DNA from: Nitrospinota bacterium
GTDB lineage: Bacteria > Nitrospinota_A > JADGAW01
DNA length: 8,312 nt
Assembly (NCBI GenBank): GCA_015231815.1
Contig: JADGAW010000086.1
Span: 1-8,312, forward strand
Direction: 5' to 3'
Shown: positions 1 to 7,834 of the stretch, piece by piece
How positions within the stretch are numbered: the first letter of the stretch is position 1
How the letters are laid out: every line of letters begins with the position of its first letter
Notes under the pieces: generated by a model
What the model was told of the DNA's origin: nothing
The model's database searches: none
The model's input: only the letters and a program-made list of their open reading frames with translations
Made by a program: the position numbers and the translations under genes

Positions 1-3000
1 GCATGAAAATAAAAGGGTTTCTTAAGGAAACTCTTCTTCGAAAAAGTATTAATAACCTAGCCAAACGTCATATTCTTCTTAAGGCAAAAATAATAAAGAT
101 CGGAGAAGAAACCTATCAGGAAATTGTTAACAAAGAGGTTGATTTTCAATGTGAAGACATCGTTAATTCTTCTGAAGAGGAAATTCAGGAAAAGCTGTTT
201 TCTTTATCTCAGCAAGCATTTGATGATAAACAAGGTTCGCTGATGAGAGTAAATCTTCTTCGTAAAGATACTGACCTCTATTACCTGCTGTGTACCTTTC
301 ATCGGGTTATTTTTGACAATTTGTCAACAGCAGTTTTTTACAATGAACTTCCCCGTATTTACAAAGCAGAAGAGGACTCCGATTTTTCATTGCCAGAGGT
401 TAAAAGCACCTATGTTGATTTTATTGATTGGCAGGAAAAAATGGTTCCGAGAAGAAAAGGTACTTCTCAAAAAAAATATTGGGATGAAAAACTATCGGGA
501 AAACTCAATCAATTAAACCTTTCCATAGAAAACTATAAACCAGCCATAAAACAATTTAATGGTAAGGAGTTTTTTCTCAAACTCAATAAAACCCTTTCAA
601 AGGAAATTAAAACCATTGCATTTAAAGAAAATGTAAATACCTCTTCTTTTCTGCTTTGTGCCTTTAATATGTTGCTTTCTCACTATGCTAAACAGGAGGA
701 AATAATCGTTGTAACCCCGTATGCTGGAAGGTCGAAGTTAGAATTTCTCTCCGTAGTGGGGAATTTCACAAACTATTTACCAATACGAAGCTTTCTTAAG
801 AGCAATGACACTGTTAAGGGTGTTTTACATCAAGTACAAAAGAACTTTCTGGAAGCAATGCACAATGGAGACTATCCCTTCAGGGAAATAATCAGGGAGC
901 TGGAAGTAAAAAATAAAGAACTGGTTGACCTTCCCTTTCGCATTGCTTTTAATATGAACGATTGGAAAAAGAATATCAAGCCTGTTCATCAGGCAAAAGA
1001 CGAGGTGAATTTTTTGCCTCTTATTAATGTTCATCAGGTTGAGGCATTTGATTTATTTCTTGAAGTGACAGAGGTTAAAGAGGAATTTCAACTGGTTTTT
1101 AAATACAATGCCTCTTGCTTTGAGACAGGTTCCATAAAGGAAATGGCTACTTTTTTTGAAGTTTATATTTCTTCGATGGTAAAAAACCTCGACCAAAAGG
1201 TTTCTCAACTCCTGAGGATTATAGAAGAGAGGGAAATACTATCACTTCCACCATTAACCATTCTTCAGGAGAGAGGAATGGTTCCCCTTTCCTTTGCTCA
1301 GGAAAAGTTTTTTTTACTTCAAACAATTCACCCGGAAAGTGGACAGTTCAACCTTTCGGAAGCAATAAAAATTACCGGGGAATTTGATAAAAATATGGTT
1401 CAAAACATTTTTAAAAAAGTTTTGGATCGTTATGAAATAGTTCGCTCAACTTTCTGGAATGAAGAAGGCTTTCCCGTACAGTTAATTATGCTCGATTACT
1501 TGTTTACCATTTCCTCGATCGACCTTCAGGCAATGCCGGAATCTGACCGTTTGGCTGAGGTTCAAAAAAGTATTGAAGAGGAAATTTGGACACCTTTTAA
1601 CCTTCTTGAGTGTCCTTTACTCAGAGTTACTGTTTACTCCATTAACCCCGACGAACATATACTTTTACTCGTGGTACATCCAATCATAGGAGACTACCGT
1701 TCCCTTACAGTGATTTTGGAGGATTTCACGAAAGCGTATAAACAAAAAATAATGGGCAATGACATTGAACTTATTAACTATAGAGTCCAGTTTGCTGACT
1801 ATACCGCTTGGAAAAAGAAAATATTTAATAGCGAGCTTTTTGTTCAACAGTTAAATTACTGGAGAAGAGTTTTACGTAACATTCCTGGTTGCCTTCAACT
1901 TCCTACTGATTTCAAACGACCAACAATTAAAAGTGGTAAAGGAGCGCAAATTCAATTTGATCTTGGTGCTGAAATAACAGAAGGAATTTTTATGCTGAGT
2001 AAAAAAGAGGAGGTAACGCCATTTATGGTAACCATTACAGCCTTATATATTTTACTCAATCGATATTCTGGAGAACAAGATATTTGTATTGGTACACCGT
2101 ATGACAACAGAAACTTTAGGGAAATAAAACGTTTAATTGGTTGCTTTGAAAACACAATAGCTTTACGCATACAGTCAGACCCAAAACAAAGTTTTACCAA
2201 CCTCTTAAAAGAGGTAAAAACTGTTGTTATGGATGCCTTCAAGAACTGTAATATTCCTTTTGAAAAGGTAATTGATACCGTTAAACCGACAAGAAGTCTT
2301 GCTTTTTCACCCTTATTTCAGGTGGTATTTCATTATAGAAAAAAGCCGCTTTTTGAACCGAAAGATGAAAAGGTGTTTTTTGAACAGTTTGCCTTTGACT
2401 CGAAGAAATCTGACTACGATTTGGAATTTGTCTTAACCGAAACAACCAGGAGCTTTAAAGGTTTTTTACGTTACAGTACCGACCTTTTTGAAGAAGAGAC
2501 AGCTAAGTTGATGGTAAATCGCCTGAAAATGATATTGTCAAAGGTTATTCAGGATCAATCAATAAAACTTTTGAACATTCCACTTATTGAAAAAGAAAAA
2601 AAAGAGGAGATTCTTAATGTTTGGGGAAGAAAAAATACCAACTATAAGGTTGATACAACAATTCATGAACAATTCGCCAAAGAAGTAAACAGAAGTTCTG
2701 ACGCTATCGCAATTTCCTATGAGGAAAAAAGCGTTTCATATAAGCTCATTGACACGATGTCAAATCAAATTGCACATCACTTAGTGAAGAAAGGGCTAAA
2801 GAAAGGGGATGTCGCTGCTATATACATGGATACATCAATTGAAATGATAGCAGTAATTCTTGGTATTTTAAAGGTCGGAGGTTGCTGTTTGCCCCTCAAC
2901 CCAAAAACTCCTGATAAAAGAATTGGGATAATGTTTAATGATTTCAAGGTAAATTTACTTATAAAACCTACCAGAAAGTCAAATAGCTTTGATAAAAAAG

Positions 3001-6000
3001 CAAAAAAAATAGTTTTCCTTGAGACATCAATAAATAAAATCTCAAATGAGAAAAAAGAGCCTATTAAAAGTGAGGTATCAGTTAAGGATACAGCCTTTAT
3101 TTATTATGTTTCCGGAGCAAATGGAAAACCAAAAGGTATGGAAGTCTCTCACTTTAACCTTATGAGGCTTTTTAAAGCAACAGAAGAACTATTTCAGCTT
3201 AAGGATGAGCATGTCTGGGCGTTGCTTTCCAATTCAGACCATATATCGTTTGTTTGGGAAATGCTGGGAGCTTTACTCTACGGGGGAAAGCTTGTTATTG
3301 TTCCACCGGAAAAAACAACAAACCAGTCACTTTTCTATGATGTACTGGAAAGAAACAAGGTCACTTTTCTCAACTGCTCTCATGGGTTCTTTAAAGAATT
3401 TATGAGTAATGTTGCAGAACTGAAGGAAGGAAAGGAATTAAGCCTCAAAAATATTACTCTGGGAAGAGGACAACTCGACTATAAGGCTTTTATCCCCTGG
3501 TTTGAAAAGTTTGGTGAAACTAAACCCTCTATATACAATATGTTTGGGTTAACTGAGACATCAGGTTTTGCAGCGGTTTACCGGTTAAACCAAAAGGACT
3601 TAAAGGAAAACAGGGGAAGTATTATTGGAAAACCTCTTAGTGGTGGAGAATTTTATATTTTAGATAAACGACTTAAGCCTCAACCTGTTGGAGTACCGGG
3701 GGAAATATTTATTGGAGGGGCGGGAGTGGTATCAAGCTATCGTAAAAGACCCGTCATGAATAAGAATCGATTTCTTTCCAACCCTTTCTCTTCAAAAGGA
3801 GAAACCTTTTATAAGACAGGTGACTATGGAAAATGGAACCATGAAGGGCAAATTGAACTTTTGGGAAGAAAAGACAGGCAAGTAAGCCTCGATGGGTTTC
3901 GTATTGAACTGGGGGATGTGGAAACAAACCTGCTCAAATACAAAGACATTGCAAAGTGTGCGGTTTTTGCCAATGAAACTCAACCGGGAAACAAAAAACT
4001 TGCCGCCTTTATTCAGTTAAATAAAGACACAACCTTAGACGTACTGACCTTAAACAAGTTTCTTTCTCAACGACTTCCGGAAGAGATGATTCCAGCACAA
4101 TATTTTTGTGTTCAGTTTCTCCTTAACGCTCAGGGGAATGTTAGAAAAGGCTTGTTAACTCAGCCATATCAGCAGCCGGTGCAAAAGAAAAAAACAAAGT
4201 CAATGGTTTATCTGGAAAAAAAACTTATTGAAATATGGCAACAAACATTAAATCAGCAAAAAGTTGAACGAAAAGATAACTTTTTTAAACTGTGCGATGA
4301 TACGATGCTTTCTTTAGTTGTTTCAGAAAAAGGGTTAAATGAAGGATTGGGGTTGACTCCCAGGCACCTTTTTGTTCACCAAACAATTGAGGAACTATCA
4401 GCAGCACTTATCAGGGAGTTCCCATTAATACCTGAACAAATGGAAATTAAAGGTATTATTCCCCTTGCTCCAGGTGTAAATAGTTTTTTTGAGGAAGGGC
4501 AAAAAAATGCTCATTTGCAAAATGAATCGGTTTTGGTGGAAGTTCCCGAAGAAATCCATGAGCACCTCATTAATGAAATGTTTGACAAGATAATAGCTCA
4601 CCATGATATTCTTCGATCAAGGTTTCACATAACAAAAGATGACGTTCAGCATGAAATTCTGGCATATGAAGAAGACCCTTATTTTCTGGCGGAAGACTTT
4701 TCTGAGCTAACAAAGAAAAACTTTGAGAAAGGCATCGAAGACCTCCAAGAGAAAGTTCAGCACTCTCTTGACCTTAGTAAAGGTTCTTTAATTCGGGTTT
4801 GTTTTGTCAAAACAAAAGAAGGTTACGGGAATAAAGTCTTAATTGTTGTTCACCGTTCCCTTATTGATCGCTTATCATGGCACACACTTCTGGAAGATTT
4901 CATGGAACTTTGCAAACAAACCCTGAAAAACAGAAGTTTAAGGCTTCCTCAAAAAACAACTTCCTATAAGAGGTGGTCACAAAACATTAAAACCTTTAAA
5001 AAGAGCTTAAATATTGATAAAGAAAGAGCTTACTGGAAAAAATTCAGGAAGCAAACAGTTGTTTCCATTCCAGTGGAAAAGAGTATCAATAAAGATAATG
5101 TCCACCATTCGGCTCAGTCAATAACCCTTTCTCTCTATTCTCTGGGAACTGAGAAGATTTTCCAAAAGACAAATATCAAACCGGAAGAAATAATCATAAC
5201 AGCTTTACTCATGGCCTTTAATCGTTTTTGGGGAATGAAGGAAGTTTATTTGGATTATATAGAAAACCAAAGAAATGAAATAGTTGAGCGACAAGATTTA
5301 TCAAGAACCATTGGTAACTTCTATTCCTCAGCCCCACTGGCATTAACGACGAATAAAGGGGATAAAGCTGAAAGCATTCTAAAGATGGTTCAAGGTGAGT
5401 TTAAGGAACGACCACGCAATGGTATGAGTTTTTCTCTTCTGAAATACAGCTTAGGAGAGGCGGAAAAACAAATCCTAAAAGATATTCCCTGTCCGGAAAT
5501 CTCTTTTATCTTTGAGGGTGAAATTGAGGAATTTATACCCAACCTCAAAGGATTTAAGTTTATTGATAAACCAAATTATTACAAACATTGTGGGGATAGC
5601 CCGAGAGAATATTTTTTTAATATTAGAAGTTACATTAACTGCAATAAACTCTATGTTGATTTTGTTTTTAATGAGAACTGTTACACAAAAGAAAAGATTG
5701 GAAGGTTTGCCGGAGTTTATATTGATTGCTTAAGAAGTGTCGTTGACGGGGTTGAATTACCGGATCCACCTGAACCGATAGAGAAAGTTGAGTTTAAAGA
5801 GCCTAACCAACGAAGGGAAAAATTATCAGAGGAAATAAAAACAAGCTATATTCCTGTTAAACCGGAAGAAATAAAGAAAGGAAATTGTCCGTTTTATTGT
5901 TTTCCTGACGCCATGGGAAACTATTTCAACTTTGTACCTTTGGTAAAGGAACTACCGGAGCAACAACCGTTCTATACCTTTGAGTCAGCTCAGTTTAATG

Positions 6001-6683
6001 GTAACGGAGAACCTTTTGCTACAATTGATGAAATATCCGAATATTACACGGCAAATATCATGAAGGAACCTGAAAAAGGTCCCTACATTCTGGGAGGTCA
6101 TGCTTTTGGAGGACATATTGCCGTAAAAGTGGCAGAAAAATTAATTAAAAGAGGTCGAAGGGTTGGTTGCTTGGTTGCCATTGACTCCTGGTTTCCAACT
6201 GCCGACAACCTTCCTGTACAACGGAAAAGAAGCAAGGCTCATTGGATTGTAGAACTTTCAAAGTATCTGGAAGAACTTACCGGCAACGACTATGGTCTTT
6301 CCCTCGAAAAGCTTAAGCATGTGGCACTGGAAGGTTGTCTTGATATTTTGTGTACGATTCTCTATAAATCAGAACTTTTACTAAGCGAAACAGACATAAA
6401 AGCAGGAGAAAAATGTCTGGAACTCTTTATGGGAAATATGAACGCTCTTTATACTCCCTTTCCAGAGCAAATACCTGTTAAAACCCTATTGATAAAATCT
6501 CAGAAAGCTTCATGTTTGGGTTCTATTCGTAACGGAGACAGCATTGAACAAGAAACATGGGGGTGGTCAGCATTTTCTACGGAAAAAGTTGACATTCTTG
6601 AACTTCCTGGAGAACGGGCATCAATCTTTACGGAACTTAAAGGTATTGATTTAGTAAAAAAGATTGGACTTATTGATGAATAA
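1..6683 (+). CDS. NRPS-like megasynthetase, C-C-A-T-E-TE, all catalytic motifs degenerate (5' partial)
   Basis: The frame is open from the window edge to a TAA at 6681-6683. The first ATG (3-5) falls inside a condensation domain that lacks its first motif (SxAQxRLW), so the gene very probably starts upstream; residues below count from that ATG. Domains by family motifs: C1 about 1-410 (TYVDFIDW, VVGNFTNYLP, DYPFREI); C2 about 427-870 (PLSFAQEKFF, FADYTAW, SPLFQVVF); A about 885-1390 (SGANGKPKG 1037-1045, NMFGLTET 1179-1186, YKTGD 1270-1274, GRKDRQV 1288-1294, GFRIELGD); T about 1401-1470 (DNFFKL, LTPRHLFVHQTIEEL); E about 1483-1930 (SWHTLLEDF, LPQKTTSYKRW, DLSRTIGNF); TE about 1960-2226 (GGHAFGG, AIDSWFP). 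Such proteins normally select an amino acid, load it on a phosphopantetheine arm, condense, epimerize and release a peptide in the cytoplasm. Here the key residue is replaced in every domain: R101, P560, I1081, N1379, T1434, R1618, I1753, A2034 and R2205. Standard activity is therefore unlikely. The fold assignment is secure; the function is unknown. No promoter is visible because the start lies outside the window. Confidence 0.95.
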   Translation, partial: MKIKGFLKETLLRKSINNLAKRHILLKAKIIKIGEETYQEIVNKEVDFQCEDIVNSSEEEIQEKLFSLSQQAFDDKQGSLMRVNLLRKDTDLYYLLCTFHRVIFDNLSTAVFYNELPRIYKAEEDSDFSLPEVKSTYVDFIDWQEKMVPRRKGTSQKKYWDEKLSGKLNQLNLSIENYKPAIKQFNGKEFFLKLNKTLSKEIKTIAFKENVNTSSFLLCAFNMLLSHYAKQEEIIVVTPYAGRSKLEFLSVVGNFTNYLPIRSFLKSNDTVKGVLHQVQKNFLEAMHNGDYPFREIIRELEVKNKELVDLPFRIAFNMNDWKKNIKPVHQAKDEVNFLPLINVHQVEAFDLFLEVTEVKEEFQLVFKYNASCFETGSIKEMATFFEVYISSMVKNLDQKVSQLLRIIEEREILSLPPLTILQERGMVPLSFAQEKFFLLQTIHPESGQFNLSEAIKITGEFDKNMVQNIFKKVLDRYEIVRSTFWNEEGFPVQLIMLDYLFTISSIDLQAMPESDRLAEVQKSIEEEIWTPFNLLECPLLRVTVYSINPDEHILLLVVHPIIGDYRSLTVILEDFTKAYKQKIMGNDIELINYRVQFADYTAWKKKIFNSELFVQQLNYWRRVLRNIPGCLQLPTDFKRPTIKSGKGAQIQFDLGAEITEGIFMLSKKEEVTPFMVTITALYILLNRYSGEQDICIGTPYDNRNFREIKRLIGCFENTIALRIQSDPKQSFTNLLKEVKTVVMDAFKNCNIPFEKVIDTVKPTRSLAFSPLFQVVFHYRKKPLFEPKDEKVFFEQFAFDSKKSDYDLEFVLTETTRSFKGFLRYSTDLFEEETAKLMVNRLKMILSKVIQDQSIKLLNIPLIEKEKKEEILNVWGRKNTNYKVDTTIHEQFAKEVNRSSDAIAISYEEKSVSYKLIDTMSNQIAHHLVKKGLKKGDVAAIYMDTSIEMIAVILGILKVGGCCLPLNPKTPDKRIGIMFNDFKVNLLIKPTRKSNSFDKKAKKIVFLETSINKISNEKKEPIKSEVSVKDTAFIYYVSGANGKPKGMEVSHFNLMRLFKATEELFQLKDEHVWALLSNSDHISFVWEMLGALLYGGKLVIVPPEKTTNQSLFYDVLERNKVTFLNCSHGFFKEFMSNVAELKEGKELSLKNITLGRGQLDYKAFIPWFEKFGETKPSIYNMFGLTETSGFAAVYRLNQKDLKENRGSIIGKPLSGGEFYILDKRLKPQPVGVPGEIFIGGAGVVSSYRKRPVMNKNRFLSNPFSSKGETFYKTGDYGKWNHEGQIELLGRKDRQVSLDGFRIELGDVETNLLKYKDIAKCAVFANETQPGNKKLAAFIQLNKDTTLDVLTLNKFLSQRLPEEMIPAQYFCVQFLLNAQGNVRKGLLTQPYQQPVQKKKTKSMVYLEKKLIEIWQQTLNQQKVERKDNFFKLCDDTMLSLVVSEKGLNEGLGLTPRHLFVHQTIEELSAALIREFPLIPEQMEIKGIIPLAPGVNSFFEEGQKNAHLQNESVLVEVPEEIHEHLINEMFDKIIAHHDILRSRFHITKDDVQHEILAYEEDPYFLAEDFSELTKKNFEKGIEDLQEKVQHSLDLSKGSLIRVCFVKTKEGYGNKVLIVVHRSLIDRLSWHTLLEDFMELCKQTLKNRSLRLPQKTTSYKRWSQNIKTFKKSLNIDKERAYWKKFRKQTVVSIPVEKSINKDNVHHSAQSITLSLYSLGTEKIFQKTNIKPEEIIITALLMAFNRFWGMKEVYLDYIENQRNEIVERQDLSRTIGNFYSSAPLALTTNKGDKAESILKMVQGEFKERPRNGMSFSLLKYSLGEAEKQILKDIPCPEISFIFEGEIEEFIPNLKGFKFIDKPNYYKHCGDSPREYFFNIRSYINCNKLYVDFVFNENCYTKEKIGRFAGVYIDCLRSVVDGVELPDPPEPIEKVEFKEPNQRREKLSEEIKTSYIPVKPEEIKKGNCPFYCFPDAMGNYFNFVPLVKELPEQQPFYTFESAQFNGNGEPFATIDEISEYYTANIMKEPEKGPYILGGHAFGGHIAVKVAEKLIKRGRRVGCLVAIDSWFPTADNLPVQRKRSKAHWIVELSKYLEELTGNDYGLSLEKLKHVALEGCLDILCTILYKSELLLSETDIKAGEKCLELFMGNMNALYTPFPEQIPVKTLLIKSQKASCLGSIRNGDSIEQETWGWSAFSTEKVDILELPGERASIFTELKGIDLVKKIGLIDE

Positions 6684-6712
6684 AGGGACCATAGGCGATC
6701 AAGCCTTTTCCC
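6684..6712. terminator. weak candidate hairpin between convergent gene ends
   Basis: The two convergent genes are separated by only 15 bp. A two-step hairpin can be drawn: GGGA (6685-6688) with TCCC (6709-6712), and inside it AGGC (6693-6696) with GCCT (6703-6706) around the loop GATCAA. Four T residues (6706-6709) follow the inner stem on the + strand. Each stem is only 4 bp and one arm lies in the last codons of the phosphodiesterase gene, so this is at best a weak bidirectional terminator. The position supports the call more than the structure does. Confidence 0.2.
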
Positions 6713-7499
6713 ACTCCTTTCGTATTGCCAATGCAACATCTGGTCGGTTGGTAATTATTCCATCCACCTTTTTTCCCAACATTTTAACGATGTCCTTTTC
6801 CTGATCAACCGTGTAGGGAAAATACTTAAGGTTTTGTTTCTTACAGTTCAACAAGTCATCCGTTAAAAACAAATCATCTGTTTCCGGGTCTTGAGAAAGT
6901 GCATAAAATAAAGGGTTCAGGGATTGGGCAGAGAGTCTTTCTGCATAATTCCACGGCTCGTAGAGTCCGGCAGCATAGAGTACGCCTATGGGTATGCTCT
7001 TGTCAATCTCCTTAATTGTTACAAGACTTTGATGGTAAAAAGAAGAACATTGAAGGTTTGTGTAATTATCTGTGCGTTTATATTTATGAATTAACTCAAC
7101 GACTTTTTCCTCAATCTTGGGATAGGGAACAATACCAGTCTTGAGCTCAATATCCAGATGGACTTTATTCATGTCACCACCTGTTTTTTCCTTAATTAAC
7201 TCAAATACCTCTTCAAGTGTTGGAATACGTATTCCGGCACAACTTCTGTCAAACCACCCTCCGAAGTCCATACGCTTGAGCTGAGCAAGCTCAAAGTCTC
7301 TAACAAGCCCTGTTTCATCCTCTGTTGTTCGATTAATCAGTTCATCATGAATAACCACAAGTTTCCCGTCAGAACTTAACTGTACGTCTAACTCTATACC
7401 ATCTGCTCCAAGGTCAATAGCTTTTTCAAATGATGGAATGGTATTTTCAGGCAAAAATCTTGGTGCGCCACGATGTCCAATAATCAATGTTTTTTGCAT
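6699..7499 (-). CDS. glycerophosphodiester phosphodiesterase, cytoplasmic UgpQ-like
   Basis: This 266-residue protein belongs to the GDPD family of TIM-barrel enzymes, which hydrolyse glycerophosphodiesters to glycerol-3-phosphate and an alcohol using a divalent metal. The family signature is complete: GHRG at 8-11 with H9 and R10, PENT at 17-20, IELDVQ with metal ligands E36 and D38, IHDE with H51 and D52, the IPTLEEVF segment at 92-99, LDIELKTG with E118 and K120, and a C-terminal YTVD plus DGIITNRPD segment. There is no signal peptide or membrane segment, so a cytoplasmic enzyme that salvages glycerol phosphate from lipid turnover is likely. The length is typical. An AGGAGG sequence five bases before the ATG fixes the start. 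It lies 26 bp downstream of the small gene at 7526-7834 and is probably cotranscribed with it. It is convergent with the NRPS-like gene. Exact substrate is not determinable; glycerophosphodiesters are the default for the family. Confidence 0.93.
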   Translation of the reverse strand: MQKTLIIGHRGAPRFLPENTIPSFEKAIDLGADGIELDVQLSSDGKLVVIHDELINRTTEDETGLVRDFELAQLKRMDFGGWFDRSCAGIRIPTLEEVFELIKEKTGGDMNKVHLDIELKTGIVPYPKIEEKVVELIHKYKRTDNYTNLQCSSFYHQSLVTIKEIDKSIPIGVLYAAGLYEPWNYAERLSAQSLNPLFYALSQDPETDDLFLTDDLLNCKKQNLKYFPYTVDQEKDIVKMLGKKVDGIITNRPDVALAIRKEWEKA

Positions 7500-7504
7500 A
7501 CAAT

Positions 7505-7510
7505 CCTCCT
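7505..7510 (-). promoter_or_regulatory. Shine-Dalgarno AGGAGG of the phosphodiesterase gene
   Basis: The minus strand reads AGGAGG followed by ATTGT and then the ATG at 7499, a consensus ribosome binding site at five-base spacing. It decides the start of the phosphodiesterase and indicates a host using strong SD-led initiation. Confidence 0.85.
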
Positions 7511-7525
7511 ATAATCGTTTTTTCT

Positions 7526-7834
7526 TTATTGCCAATCAAAATCTAAAAGAAAATGATTTTCAAGAGCTCCTTTTATTGCCTCTAACCATTGGGGTGGTAC
7601 GTTGGAAACTGTTCCGTTATTTTTCCAAATTCGACCGCTTTTGAGGTCGCACCAACCGCCAAAATCGAAGTCAACTTTGTTTCTTCCCCGAAGAATGGTT
7701 CCATGACCCGAATTAGAGACCAGTAATGTCCACGATTGAGAGTTAAAACAAAAGGCAACCTTGCTTTTGGGTTTTATACTGTTAATTTCCTGAACTTCAA
7801 TAAATTGAGCAGATGGACTTTGAGTTTTGTGCAA
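7526..7834 (-). CDS. small hypothetical protein, TTG start
   Basis: This 102-residue protein is not recognised. It is probably soluble: there is no signal peptide or transmembrane segment. The middle looks beta-rich, with several aromatic and Gly/Asn/Asp turns (SKVAFCFNSQSWTLLV, DFDFGGWCDL, RIWKNNGTV). An amphipathic helix follows (QWLEAIKGALENHF), and the end is acidic-aromatic (LLDFDWQ). Composition looks like a real protein rather than a chance frame. The start is uncertain: there is no ATG in the frame, a TTG at 7834 is the first usable start after an in-frame TAA, and an AAGG sequence (7839-7842) lies four bases before it. It ends 26 bp before the phosphodiesterase gene on the same strand, which suggests a two-gene operon. 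An ATG at 7882 in the same frame is cut off by tandem TGA TAA stops, so a decayed N-terminus is possible. Confidence 0.6.
   Translation of the reverse strand: MHKTQSPSAQFIEVQEINSIKPKSKVAFCFNSQSWTLLVSNSGHGTILRGRNKVDFDFGGWCDLKSGRIWKNNGTVSNVPPQWLEAIKGALENHFLLDFDWQ

Noticed and set aside
3..5. ATG at position 3 as the true start of the NRPS-like gene
   Set aside because: The protein from here begins in the middle of a condensation domain at the segment before the RHExLR motif, so the frame almost certainly continues upstream.
6500..6739. Minus-strand reading frame across the NRPS 3' end and the convergent junction
   Set aside because: It overlaps the well-supported thioesterase and phosphodiesterase coding regions, has no recognisable motif and looks like a shadow frame.
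7438..7644. Plus-strand reading frame antisense to the start of the phosphodiesterase
   Set aside because: It runs opposite to the clear GHRG-containing N-terminus and the AGGAGG site, and has no family motif.
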